Source: Shimazuella alba (lineage in GTDB: Bacteria > Bacillota > Bacilli > Thermoactinomycetales > Thermoactinomycetaceae). Taken from it: a stretch of 64,000 nt of DNA. Below the pieces are notes generated by a model. The model was not told the origin of the DNA, made no database searches, and saw only the letters and a list, made by a program, of their open reading frames with translations. Positions within the stretch are counted from its first letter, which is position 1, and every line of letters begins with the position of its first letter. Positions 43,977-52,883 of this stretch are shown one piece after another. The stretch is taken from the NCBI RefSeq assembly GCF_009831235.1, contig NZ_WUUL01000001.1, positions 62,001 through 126,000 on the forward strand, read 5' to 3'. Made by a program: the position numbers and the translations under genes.

Positions 43977-44633
43977 ATGACGTCCATACATACAAAACAA
44001 GAGGAGATTATTCTTCATCTTTATCAATTAACGGGTCATCATTATTTATTGGAGAGATGTGGGAAACCTAGAATACCGGAATTATTTATAAAAATACTTC
44101 AATTAATGCTAACATCTATTCATGAAAATCCGATGCGAATATTTACTTATGGTGTCTCTACTGCTTTGTTACGGATGGGGCTGGTGGTGCACGAGAAAGT
44201 TTCTCTGGAAGATGAAAAAGAACGTGATGAGATTCAGAAAAAGCAGTTAACTATTTTAGCTGGAGATTATTACAGTAGCTTATTTTATAAAACGTTGGCC
44301 AGCAGTAATGAAATTGCTGGCATGCGTATGTTATCAAAAACAGCTAGTGAAATATGTGAAGCAAGTATGCAACATCATATAGATGGTACTTTTGATCCTT
44401 TTTCGCAAGAAGTAAGGACTGGACGGCATCTCATTACGGCTTTAGCCGATTTTTTTCATGTTCAGCAGCAAGTTGAATGGTGTTCTATCTTGTCCTATTT
44501 TCTTCATTTGGATCACAATCGAAGTCCAGAAATCGAACGAGAAGATGCTGTGAAATTAATGGACTCCATTGATCATCTTGAAGTCCGAGCTGCATTATAT
44601 CAAATGCTTTTGGATAGGGAGGTAACCAAATGA
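43977..44633 (+). CDS. hepS: Heptaprenyl diphosphate synthase component I
   Basis: A 218-residue HepS-type regulatory subunit that pairs with HepT to set product length. It lacks the DDxxD motifs, as expected for component I. Start ATG 43977 after AGGGGGA. It overlaps menG by 4 bases (ATGA) and begins the hepS-menG-mqnP-mqnA-hepT quinone cluster. Confidence 0.88.
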   Translation: MTSIHTKQEEIILHLYQLTGHHYLLERCGKPRIPELFIKILQLMLTSIHENPMRIFTYGVSTALLRMGLVVHEKVSLEDEKERDEIQKKQLTILAGDYYSSLFYKTLASSNEIAGMRMLSKTASEICEASMQHHIDGTFDPFSQEVRTGRHLITALADFFHVQQQVEWCSILSYFLHLDHNRSPEIEREDAVKLMDSIDHLEVRAALYQMLLDREVTK

Positions 44634-45361
44634 AGAACACAGAGGAAATTTCTCTGCATGGAACAGAAAAAGAAAAATATGTACACCAGGTTTTTGAGGA
44701 TATTGCAGACAATTATGACCAAATGAACAGTATTCTTAGTTTTCGTCGACATCGCGCATGGAGAAAATTCGCAATGAAAAAGATGAATGTTTTACCAGGA
44801 GACAGTGCTATCGATGTGTGCTGTGGTACTTGCGATTGGACAATTTCTTTAGCGAAAGCCTCGAAAACGGGGAGTATTATTGGCCTAGATTTTAGTCCAA
44901 ATATGCTTTCAGTAGGTTATTCCAAGTTGGAAAGAGCTGGATTGAAGGATAATGTAAATTTGATCGAAGGAAATGCGATGGAATTACCTTATCCAGATAA
45001 TACTTTTGATTTTGCCACGATAGGTTTTGCATTGCGAAATGTACCAGATCTGATACAAGTATTAAAAGAGATGAAACGGGTTGTAAAACCTGGAGGAAAA
45101 GTAGTATCCCTCGAATTATCAAAACCTACTTGGAGACCTTTTCGAGCACTGTATTTTTTTTATTTTGGTCGGATCTTACCACTTTTGGGTAAACTATTTG
45201 TTAATCGCTATGAGCAATATAAATGGTTACCCACTTCGCTTTTATCATTTCCAGATTATAAAGAATTAGAACAAATGATGAAGCAAGAGGTTGGATTTTC
45301 TTCCGTAGAGGTGTATCCTTTATCAGGGGGCATTACTGCTCTACATATAGGCTACAAATAG
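44630..45361 (+). CDS. menG: Demethylmenaquinone methyltransferase
   Basis: A 243-residue SAM-dependent C-methyltransferase (UbiE/MenG family), the last step of menaquinone synthesis. The SAM motif DVCCGTCDW, the GLDFSPNML acidic loop and the signature FDFATIGFALRNVPDL are present. It lies between the two heptaprenyl synthase genes, as in B. subtilis. Confidence 0.95.
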   Translation: MKNTEEISLHGTEKEKYVHQVFEDIADNYDQMNSILSFRRHRAWRKFAMKKMNVLPGDSAIDVCCGTCDWTISLAKASKTGSIIGLDFSPNMLSVGYSKLERAGLKDNVNLIEGNAMELPYPDNTFDFATIGFALRNVPDLIQVLKEMKRVVKPGGKVVSLELSKPTWRPFRALYFFYFGRILPLLGKLFVNRYEQYKWLPTSLLSFPDYKELEQMMKQEVGFSSVEVYPLSGGITALHIGYK

Positions 45362-45376
45362 AAGAAGGTATTCATC

Positions 45377-46243
45377 ATGCTAAAAAAACTAAAACTTGTC
45401 CTAGACATGATTAAGTTTGAACACTCCATTTTTGCTCTGCCTTTTGCCTATTTAGGATCCATATTAGGGAGTTTAGAAGTGAATGGGCGCTTTCCTACTT
45501 GGATGCAGATCTTATGGATTACCATTGCCATGGTCGGTGCGAGAAGTGCAGCGATGGCCTTAAATCGTATTATTGACCGACACATTGATGCCAAAAATCC
45601 AAGAACAGCAGAAAGACATATTCCAAAGGGGCTTATTCCTGTATCATATGCATGGGGATTTGTGATTGTTTCTTTTATTGTTCTCTTCATTGCTGCATCA
45701 CAATTAAACTCACTTGCTGTAAAATTATTACCAATAGCAGTATTTTTTCTCGTTTTTTATTCTTATACCAAACGCTTTACTTGGGCATGTCATTTCGTAT
45801 TGGGAGTAGCAACAGGGTTAGGACCATTGGGTGGATGGATTGCCACAACAGGACAGATTAATTTGGAAGGAATTTTATTATTTCTGACTGTTGCATTGTG
45901 GATAGGTGGATTTGACGTTATCTATGCGTGTCAGGACGTCGAATTTGACCGTCGAGAAGGACTTCATTCCATACCTGTTAGATTTGGTGTGAAAAGAGGT
46001 TTGCAGATCTCAGCACTTATGCATCTTGGAACTGCGATTGGTTTGTTAGCACTTCTATGGCTAACCGATTTGGGAATATTTTTTGGACTAGGTGTAATCG
46101 TTGCTTTAATCATCCTTATCTATGAGCATTCTATTGTATCTCATGATGATCTTTCTCGTTTAAATACCGCATTTTTCACAATGAATGGTGTCTTGAGCGT
46201 GATTGTGTTTTGTTTCATGTTGATCGATGTTTTATCAAGATAA
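45377..46243 (+). CDS. mqnP: UbiA-family prenyltransferase, MqnP type
   Basis: A 288-residue polytopic prenyltransferase. The two Asp-rich prenyl-diphosphate motifs are NRIIDRHID (about 62-70) and DVIYACQDVEFD (about 179-190). The sequence is of the 4-hydroxybenzoate polyprenyltransferase/MqnP type rather than MenA. Next to mqnA it most likely prenylates the naphthoate product of the futalosine pathway. It ends 16 bases before mqnA. Confidence 0.88.
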   Translation: MLKKLKLVLDMIKFEHSIFALPFAYLGSILGSLEVNGRFPTWMQILWITIAMVGARSAAMALNRIIDRHIDAKNPRTAERHIPKGLIPVSYAWGFVIVSFIVLFIAASQLNSLAVKLLPIAVFFLVFYSYTKRFTWACHFVLGVATGLGPLGGWIATTGQINLEGILLFLTVALWIGGFDVIYACQDVEFDRREGLHSIPVRFGVKRGLQISALMHLGTAIGLLALLWLTDLGIFFGLGVIVALIILIYEHSIVSHDDLSRLNTAFFTMNGVLSVIVFCFMLIDVLSR

Positions 46244-46259
46244 AGGAGGAGAAATATAA

Positions 46260-47096
46260 ATGAAGCCGATTCGCATAGGAAAAATTGCCTTTACCAATGT
46301 TTTACCGCTGTATCACTATTTCAACTATACAGATCTATCAGTAGAACTTATACCAAGGGTTCCTTCCCAGTTGAATAAATCTATGTCAGAAGGAACAATT
46401 GATATGAGCCCTATATCTTCTTTTGCCTATGCTGAAGATTATCCAAAGTATGTGATGATGCCTGATCTATCTGTCAGTGCAAAAGGTCCTGTTGGATCCA
46501 TATTTTTGTTTAGTAAACATAGTCAATTTAATGCTGTGAAAAATGGAAAGATAGCACTGGCAAATACATCCGCTTCATCGATTAACTTACTCAGGATATT
46601 AATCGAATATTTTGCTGGAGGAGCTCCGACATATTCAACAGAAGAACCGAATTTAGATAAAATGATGGAACAGGCTGATGCAGCTCTTCTCATTGGTGAT
46701 CATGCACTAAAGGCAAATTGGACGAATAAGAAATATTACGTATTTGATTTAGGATTACAATGGTATAAAGGAACGGGACTACCGATGACTTATGCAGTCT
46801 GGGCAGTAAATCGTCAGGTGGCGGAGGAAAAACAGGAGACACTCTCACTTATTTATCAAAGATTTTTGCAGGCTAAGCGACTTGATCAACAGGATCCTAT
46901 TCCTGTGATTCAAGAGGCGATGAGACAGCTTGGTGGGGATGTAGTGAAATGGAAGAAATACTATGCAGGCTTAAATTATAATTTTGGGCCAGAGGAACAA
47001 CGTGGTTTAGCTACTTACTACCATTATGCAGCTTTAGCTGGATTAATCAAAGATGAAGTGAAGATTGAGCTAATGGATCTACCTGTACACATCTAA
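46260..47096 (+). CDS. mqnA: Chorismate dehydratase
   Basis: A 278-residue periplasmic-binding-protein-fold enzyme that dehydrates chorismate to 3-enolpyruvylbenzoate, the entry step of the futalosine menaquinone route. Typical segments are RIGKIAFTNVLPLYHYF, DMSPISSFAYAE, SVSAKGPVGSI, ALLIGDHAL and GLPMTYAVWAV. Its presence in the hep-men cluster marks a futalosine-using Bacillales member. Confidence 0.93.
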   Translation: MKPIRIGKIAFTNVLPLYHYFNYTDLSVELIPRVPSQLNKSMSEGTIDMSPISSFAYAEDYPKYVMMPDLSVSAKGPVGSIFLFSKHSQFNAVKNGKIALANTSASSINLLRILIEYFAGGAPTYSTEEPNLDKMMEQADAALLIGDHALKANWTNKKYYVFDLGLQWYKGTGLPMTYAVWAVNRQVAEEKQETLSLIYQRFLQAKRLDQQDPIPVIQEAMRQLGGDVVKWKKYYAGLNYNFGPEEQRGLATYYHYAALAGLIKDEVKIELMDLPVHI

Positions 47097-47105
47097 GTTA
47101 ACAGG

Positions 47106-48086
47106 GTGAGGAATTTGCGACTAGCAAACATTTATAGACATATAAAAAAAGATTTAGAAAGAGTAGAAGACCTGTTAAGCCAATCCATGGCCACCAACCA
47201 ATTGGAGTTAAAACAGTCTTCTACCCATTTACTCCGGGCTGGTGGTAAAAGAATGCGCCCGGTTTTTGTGCTATTATCAGGAAGATTTGGAACAAGTAAT
47301 AAACAACATGTTATCGATGTTGCGGTAGCATTAGAACTAATACATATGGCAACATTGGTTCACGATGATGTGATCGATAACGCATCCCTTCGCAGAGGCC
47401 AACCAACCGTAAAAGCACAATGGGATAATCGAGTAGCTATGTATGCTGGTGATTATATTATTTCTCGGGCACTTCACATCATATCAGATATTCAAATTTT
47501 AAAAGTACACCAAGAGCTTTCCAAAGCAATTTTTTTGATGTGTGAAGGAGAAATCGATCAGATTCGTGATTTATATAAACCTCAGCAGTCTGTCAAACAG
47601 TATTTATCACGTATTAAACGCAAAACAGCACTTCTTATGTCTATTAGTTGTCAGTTGGGTGCTTTAGTGAGCGATGCTCCCCCAAAAGTGATTCAGCACT
47701 TAAAATTGTATGGTTACTATGTGGGTATGGCCTTCCAGTTAACAGATGACGTATTGGATTTTACTGGTGATGAAGAAACGCTTGGCAAGCCAGCTGGAAG
47801 TGATTTACGACAAGGAAATGTAACTTTACCTGTAATCTACGCAATGCAACATCTTCCTGAAGTAGAAAGACAACTTCTAGATTCCTTTTTATCTTCTCAA
47901 GGAAAACATCCTCTTACCTCAGAGACACTTTTATTGGTGCAAAAAGCTGGGGGAAATGAATTTACTTTGGAGTTATCCAAACGATACCTAAATAAGGCTT
48001 TGGATGAGCTAAAAAAACTGCCATCTGTTCAGGAACAAGAACTACTAAAAATGCTTGCAGAATTTATTGTAGGAAGAAATTATTAA
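47106..48086 (+). CDS. hepT: Heptaprenyl diphosphate synthase component II
   Basis: A 326-residue trans-prenyl diphosphate synthase that makes the menaquinone side chain with HepS. The first Asp-rich motif is [15 protein letters not shown], the second is QLTDDVLDF, and GGKRMRP near the N-terminus binds substrate. Start GTG 47106, or TTG 47115, which is placed after GGTGAGG; the choice is uncertain. Confidence 0.94.
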   Translation: MRNLRLANIYRHIKKDLERVEDLLSQSMATNQLELKQSSTHLLRAGGKRMRPVFVLLSGRFGTSNKQHVIDVAVALELIHMATLVHDDVIDNASLRRGQPTVKAQWDNRVAMYAGDYIISRALHIISDIQILKVHQELSKAIFLMCEGEIDQIRDLYKPQQSVKQYLSRIKRKTALLMSISCQLGALVSDAPPKVIQHLKLYGYYVGMAFQLTDDVLDFTGDEETLGKPAGSDLRQGNVTLPVIYAMQHLPEVERQLLDSFLSSQGKHPLTSETLLLVQKAGGNEFTLELSKRYLNKALDELKKLPSVQEQELLKMLAEFIVGRNY

Positions 48087-48163
48087 TCATTTGTTGCGTT
48101 TGTGCTCGGAGCTTGATAAAATGTGGATCGTTATCTATACATATATATTGGAGGATTTTTTTA

Positions 48164-48607
48164 ATGGAAAAAACATTTATTATGATTAAACCTGATGGTG
48201 TACAACGCGGACTTGTAGGAGAAATTGTATCTCGTTTTGAAAAGAAAGGCTTTCAACTTCTCGGTGGCAAATTGATGAGTGTTTCAACTGAATTAGCAGA
48301 GAAACACTATGAAGAACATAAAGAGCGTCCTTTTTTTGGAGAATTGGTTGAGTTTATTACTTCTAGCCCTGTATTCGCTTTCGTTTTAGCAGGGGACAAT
48401 GTAATTGCTACTGCACGTCAAATGATGGGGAAAACCAATCCATCTGATGCTCTGCCAGGCACAGTTCGTGGTGACTTTGGAATTAGTGTTGGAATGAATA
48501 TCATTCATGGTTCTGATTCTGCTGAGAGTGCAGAACGCGAATTGGCACTTTGGTTCCCAGAAGAAGAACAAGTAGAATACGAGAAAACAATCAATCGTTG
48601 GATCTAG
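48164..48607 (+). CDS. ndk: Nucleoside diphosphate kinase
   Basis: A 147-residue enzyme that transfers gamma-phosphate between NTPs and NDPs through a phospho-His. The motif NIIHGSDS carries the active His (about 115), and [15 protein letters not shown] and the Arg/Lys residues are conserved. ATG 48164 follows TTGGAGGA; the upstream extension has no ribosome site. It follows hepT as in B. subtilis. Confidence 0.97.
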   Translation: MEKTFIMIKPDGVQRGLVGEIVSRFEKKGFQLLGGKLMSVSTELAEKHYEEHKERPFFGELVEFITSSPVFAFVLAGDNVIATARQMMGKTNPSDALPGTVRGDFGISVGMNIIHGSDSAESAERELALWFPEEEQVEYEKTINRWI

Positions 48608-48630
48608 TTGATATCGTATATAGAAAGAAA

Positions 48631-48669
48631 GATAATGACTTTTCATAAAAAAGTCATTATCTTTTATCT
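48631..48669 (+). terminator. Terminator of the hep-men-ndk unit
   Basis: A 13-bp stem GATAATGACTTTT/AAAAGTCATTATC with a 5-base loop, followed by TTTT. Confidence 0.85.
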
Positions 48670-48715
48670 CCTATATGCGGAATATTTGTATTACTAAGTC
48701 GTCAACTAGAAGGGA

Positions 48716-49333
48716 ATGGGGACAATCAAAAAAATATTCACAGATATCTATGAGTCAAATCTGTGGGGTGGAACGGAATCTTTATCAGGTCCAGGTTCCT
48801 CGCTAATGGAAGTAGAACCGCTCATGCGAAAACTTCCTCACCTGTTCGAGCTTTTTGAGATAAATAGTATTTTAGACGCACCTTGTGGCGATTTTCATTG
48901 GATGAGTAAGATCCCTTTAAATATCGATAAGTATTTTGGTGTGGATATTGTGTCAGAAATAGTTGAAAACAATAATCGGAAATATAAATCCGATTCATAT
49001 GAGTTTTTGGAGCGAGATGTAACACAAGATGCTCTTCCGAGTACTGATTTGATTTTGTGTCGTGATTTATTGGTCCATTTATCTTTTGAAGATATAAAGA
49101 AATGGTTTCAAAATGTCAGTAAAAATGATTATACCTATCTGTTAACTACTCATTACCCCTCAGTTATCGATAATTTAGATATAAATACTGGTGATTGGCG
49201 TCCAATTAATTTTTGCAGACCTCCATTTTCCTTTGATGCTCCATTAGTAATGATGCGCGAATATCAATCGTTTAAGACACTGTCTTTATGGAGATGGTCT
49301 GATATTCGTCGTAGTCAACCCTTCTTATTTTAG
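48716..49333 (+). CDS. Class I SAM-dependent methyltransferase
   Basis: 205 residues. SAM motif I is LDAPCGDFHWM (about 53-63), the acidic loop is FGVDIVSEIV, and motif LILCRDLLVHL follows. The substrate is unknown; similar proteins sit in polysaccharide or glycan gene clusters. AAGGG precedes ATG. It stands alone after the ndk terminator with an orphan locus behind it, so it is probably accessory. Confidence 0.8.
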   Translation: MGTIKKIFTDIYESNLWGGTESLSGPGSSLMEVEPLMRKLPHLFELFEINSILDAPCGDFHWMSKIPLNIDKYFGVDIVSEIVENNNRKYKSDSYEFLERDVTQDALPSTDLILCRDLLVHLSFEDIKKWFQNVSKNDYTYLLTTHYPSVIDNLDINTGDWRPINFCRPPFSFDAPLVMMREYQSFKTLSLWRWSDIRRSQPFLF

Positions 49334-49464
49334 TAAGAGGATCACTGTAACCATATCAATCGTTAAGTTATCCGTTTTTCAGGAGTGGACAGCTCTATAT
49401 AAGAATAATGATAGAAGTACGTGTAACCCATATTGGACGTTAGAACAGTTTATAGCAAGCATAG

Positions 49465-49908
49465 ATGAGTATTTCTTTATACAGGATGGGAAGTACAGTT
49501 TACAAGATTCATACAAACTTTGTTCCTATACAAGATATTTGTTATCATATACGAAAGTTTCCTTGGGAGGTTGAAGTGGCTCATAAGAACTCTCTCTGGT
49601 GTGTGAAAGAACTATGTGGGCATAAAGAGAAGAACGCTTATCTCGTTACAGATATCGCTGCAGATGTATCAACAGTGGAATTTTCGTTTGAAGTTTTGAA
49701 CTCTCGAAAACACTCATCAGAAGCAAGGGGAGAGCATTTTTATGACGGGTATCTTAGTATACATGATAAAAACATCTGTGCACAGATACCCTTCCAACAC
49801 CTCATATTGCGCAAAGACGGATTTGTACAGGTTGCATATCCAGATGACTATGTACAAACCTTCTTGCCGGAAGAAATCTACTTGGAGTTGAAATTGCTGT
49901 CTGTGTGA
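49465..49908 (+). CDS. Hypothetical protein, possibly the 3' part of a frameshifted gene
   Basis: 147 codons; the best-looking part begins near MGSTVYKIHTNFVPIQDI. No ribosome site precedes 49465. Another plus-strand frame running from about 49335 to 49577 encodes a protein-like sequence (VFQEWTALYKNNDRSTCNPYWTLEQFIASIDEYFF) and overlaps it by about 110 bases. This suggests either two overlapping genes or one gene broken by a frameshift near 49480-49570. The product is acidic and soluble, with two Trp and several Cys. Function is unknown. Confidence 0.45.
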   Translation: MSISLYRMGSTVYKIHTNFVPIQDICYHIRKFPWEVEVAHKNSLWCVKELCGHKEKNAYLVTDIAADVSTVEFSFEVLNSRKHSSEARGEHFYDGYLSIHDKNICAQIPFQHLILRKDGFVQVAYPDDYVQTFLPEEIYLELKLLSV

Positions 49909-49981
49909 TAGTAGCTGACTGCAAGTGGATTCTGTCGTCTGATTAGCATCAGGCGACAGCTCGCTCTTATATATAGGTAAG

Positions 49982-50016
49982 ACAAAAGACCAATCGAAAA
50001 TCGATTGGTCTTTTGT
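49982..50016. terminator. Bidirectional terminator
   Basis: A perfect 16-bp stem with an AAA loop and TTTTG on both sides, between the orphan locus and yvbH. Confidence 0.85.
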
Positions 50017-50017
50017 T

Positions 50018-50632
50018 TTAGTTGTTGATGTATTTTTCAAATACAAAGCCAAAATCTTTGACAAGGTATGTTTGTTTCTTTTCTTTGAGCCAATCAAATG
50101 CAAATTGATTTAGATCTTTAAATTGTTCCACTACGTTGTTTTCTTCGCTTGTGATGCGGCTCAGAGTAGTAGATGCTAAGTTTAAGCTCTGCTCTGAGTA
50201 TTGAAGATAGCTTGCATTGTCTTTTGTGATCTCGGAGATTTTTAACAATGCTTTGTATAAGTCTTTGACATCTTCTAATTGTTTTTTCTGTACATCAATG
50301 CTGAAGATCTCAGAACCCAATTTGAATTTTAATTCAACGTCTAAGTCTACCGTTCCAGCAGTTTCTATCATGACATTGGAAATATGATTTTGGTAGTAAT
50401 CATAGCGATATAAGCTACGTTTTTTGCTCACAGCACTTGTTCCATCTAAGTGAATGAGTGCCTTATTTGTAAAACAATATTCATCAGATTTTGATTTGAT
50501 TAGGAAAAAGATTTTCTCCCCATCTTCGTGCATGACATAATCATCAGAATCAACTTTGTCATAATCCGCTGGTTTAATAACCACGCCAACATTACTTATA
50601 CCTAGAACATCTGCAGCTACTTTGCCAAACAT
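50018..50632 (-). CDS. yvbH: PH-domain protein YvbH
   Basis: 204 residues, the same length as B. subtilis YvbH and very similar throughout: MFGKVAADVLG at the start, YVMHEDGEKIFFLIKSKSDEYCFTN, ALIHLDGTSAVSKKRSLYRYDY and the end FGFVFEKYINN. A bacterial PH-like domain covers about residues 1-120 and a YvbH-type oligomerisation region the rest. The function is not established. Confidence 0.9.
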   Translation of the reverse strand: MFGKVAADVLGISNVGVVIKPADYDKVDSDDYVMHEDGEKIFFLIKSKSDEYCFTNKALIHLDGTSAVSKKRSLYRYDYYQNHISNVMIETAGTVDLDVELKFKLGSEIFSIDVQKKQLEDVKDLYKALLKISEITKDNASYLQYSEQSLNLASTTLSRITSEENNVVEQFKDLNQFAFDWLKEKKQTYLVKDFGFVFEKYINN

Positions 50633-51028
50633 ATTACCAAGCCTTTCGTGATGAGATTTGGTTTGTTACAAAGTTCTTTTATTTAGGATATATTGCAATA
50701 AAAGTATATCATAATAATTTGTTTCATTACCATTGGATTATGAAAAATATATTTATAATTTCATTTTTATAGACTCTTTATTATTTTAGCTGTGAAAAAT
50801 TTATAAGAAGTAAGATGAGCCAAACATGTCATTCCACAAAAAATTATAGGATTATTTATTATACTATTGCAGGAGTGATTGCAATATCTTTAATGAATTT
50901 TCCACTTCTAGACGGTCTTTTCGTCATTTCAATCTCTTTTTTTAATTCAGCTAAAAAATTGCAAACAAATAAAATCTAAGTAATCCCATTTGCCTGAAAG
51001 CAATTCATTGTGATCTTTTCTTGTATAG
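50633..51028. other. AT-rich spacer with one possible small gene
   Basis: Apart from the small frame at 50815-50979, nothing is seen before the IS target duplication. Confidence 0.4.
50815..50979 (+). CDS. Possible small membrane protein
   Basis: 54 residues with two hydrophobic segments (YYTIAGVIAISLM and LLDGLFVISISFF) and a Lys-rich tail. The ribosome site (AGAAG) is weak. It could be real or chance in AT-rich DNA. Confidence 0.3.
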   Translation: MSQTCHSTKNYRIIYYTIAGVIAISLMNFPLLDGLFVISISFFNSAKKLQTNKI

Positions 51029-51039
51029 GGGTATCACCA
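51029..51039. repeat. Target-site duplication, left copy
   Basis: GGGTATCACCA, identical to 52685-52695 on the far side of the insertion sequence. Confidence 0.92.
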
Positions 51040-51126
51040 CATAGCCATCAAGCTAAGAAAAGGGAAAGATGAAAAGAGAGTAAATAACATAGAGGAATCT
51101 TGGCATATGGAAAAGGATGGCACACT

Positions 51127-51158
51127 AAACAAGCCTAGCTAGGCTTGTTTTTGAAAAT
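51127..51158 (+). terminator. Terminator-like palindrome inside the IS end
   Basis: AACAAGCCTA and TAGGCTTGTT pair around GC, with TTT following on the plus strand. It may insulate the transposase from outside transcription. Confidence 0.6.
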
Positions 51159-52606
51159 TATGCAGCTTTGGGAGATGACATGGTATACTCATAGACAACA
51201 CCCAGTATGTCAAAGACCGTTTTTTTCTCATAGCGGTGAGACTTTCGCCCATTTTTCTCTAATAGGTGGAATAGGCGAAGAAGGATCTTTGCATAAACTT
51301 GGGTGTTTTGCTGTTGTATCGCTTGATGAAACAATGGAAAATAAGTTTGAATGATGGAAAAAGCTTTATATTCACTTAACTCTTTTTGCTTCTTGCGAAG
51401 CAAGAGCTCTCGCATCCGAAACAAGGTAGTAGAGCAGATCAAGATAGAGATAAGCTGTCCGTATAGATGACATTCCAACCGCTCTCGTTTTACATTCTTG
51501 CATCGGTCGATCTGAAAAAAGGATTTCCATGTTTTAAATACGATTTCGATCTGCCAACGTAAGGAATAAAGGTCATGAATCTGTTCCTTCGGAACGATCT
51601 CCCAAGGAATATTGGTAATATAGACGTTCATTTCGGTTAACCGCTTGCTCTTTTCCGAATACGTTACTCCCTTTTTCTTCTCTTTATAAGCCAGATCTTT
51701 TCGTCTTTTCTTTACCTGTGCCTTTGTTAGTCGATACAAAACGACTCGAGCGGGTAACTTTTTATCCTTTCCGATGTAGGTATCCTGTATCTCCACGGTT
51801 TCACCTGGTTGCATGCGATACATGATCTCCTCTAGATCCAGTGGGAGATACTCCGTTTGTTTCTTAATTGTTCCATCTTGGAAATATTTCGGTTCTGGAT
51901 TCTTTAGATAGATTCGGTTATTTAGTTTCAAACGGGATACATAAGAAACCCCTCGTTGATCCATCTGATCCAGGTCTTCTAACGAAAAATAGCCTAGGTC
52001 TCGAATACACAAATCCCCTGGTCGAAGGGTATCCAAACAGGTTGTGCCAAAAGTTTTGTCATTATTTTTCCCAGGTTCTACTTGGAGATTTAGGAATTTT
52101 CCGCTATGTAGATCGTATTCCAACTGGATTTTGACCCCTGCCTTCTGACCGCAACCTCCAGACCCCGGATAGTAGGAAGCCAATGAACTAGGGATTTGAA
52201 AAATAGTCGAGTCTAAGATACGAATCCGTTCAAAATACTTGAGATAGGTACTCGAAATAGCAAGGGAGGAATGGATTTTTGATTTCATGAAACAGACCAG
52301 CAGTTTTTGAAGAAAGGTAACAGCAGAACGATTAAAGCGTTGATTGAGCCCTTCTGGGCTCATTACCACACCAGTCGAGGCTTCCAACTGACCACATAAC
52401 TGCGTAAGAGAAGCACTCGCTATATTTTTACTCATCCAAACACACAAAGAAACAAAGTCTTTTCCCTGATATTTACTGGATCTTTGCACGAATCCAGTTT
52501 CTTTTGCTATTTGTCCCAGTGTAGGAATGGATACTTGTCTACATAATTCTTCTGAAAATAATTGCAGTTCCTGTTGAATAGAAGAATTCACTACGATAAA
52601 CGCCAT
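51158..52606 (-). CDS. IS231-type transposase
   Basis: A 482-residue DDE transposase of the IS4 family. The catalytic Asp residues are in RILDSTIFQ and CIRDLGYFS. The Glu is in the signature [16 protein letters not shown]. The length matches IS231 transposases and the frame is undisrupted, so the element may be active. Confidence 0.95.
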   Translation of the reverse strand: MAFIVVNSSIQQELQLFSEELCRQVSIPTLGQIAKETGFVQRSSKYQGKDFVSLCVWMSKNIASASLTQLCGQLEASTGVVMSPEGLNQRFNRSAVTFLQKLLVCFMKSKIHSSLAISSTYLKYFERIRILDSTIFQIPSSLASYYPGSGGCGQKAGVKIQLEYDLHSGKFLNLQVEPGKNNDKTFGTTCLDTLRPGDLCIRDLGYFSLEDLDQMDQRGVSYVSRLKLNNRIYLKNPEPKYFQDGTIKKQTEYLPLDLEEIMYRMQPGETVEIQDTYIGKDKKLPARVVLYRLTKAQVKKRRKDLAYKEKKKGVTYSEKSKRLTEMNVYITNIPWEIVPKEQIHDLYSLRWQIEIVFKTWKSFFQIDRCKNVKRERLECHLYGQLISILICSTTLFRMRELLLRKKQKELSEYKAFSIIQTYFPLFHQAIQQQNTQVYAKILLRLFHLLEKNGRKSHRYEKKTVFDILGVVYEYTMSSPKAA

Positions 52607-52684
52607 CCTTTCATTTGTCTCTAAAGAAAGAATAGCGTTTTTCTAATGTTTTGGATATTCTATTTTCTTAACTTGATGGGCATG

Positions 52685-52695
52685 GGGTATCACCA
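52685..52695. repeat. Target-site duplication, right copy
   Basis: GGGTATCACCA, identical to 51029-51039. Confidence 0.92.
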
Positions 52696-52883
52696 ACATT
52701 TTGTAAAAATCCTGCACTAAGAAAAAGCCAATTTCCTCTTCGCTAAATAAAAGGAAAATTGATTTTTTCTTGTGTTATATCTATTTTATTCTTATTTTTT
52801 GATGTGAGCGACTAAACGAATCAGTGGTTCAGGAGATCTAATTCATGGATATATCAGTTAAGATTGTTATCCTTCACAACCAA

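Larger units (their letters stand above)
51040..52684 (-). mobile_element. IS4-family insertion sequence, IS231 group
   Basis: A 1645-bp element with one intact transposase. The terminal inverted repeats begin CATAGCCATCAAGCTAAG (left, 51040) and CATGCCCATCAAGTTAAG (right, read inward from 52684), matching at most positions over about 22 bases. They are flanked by a perfect 11-bp duplication. Size, repeat sequence and duplication length fit IS231. The insertion looks recent. Confidence 0.95.
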
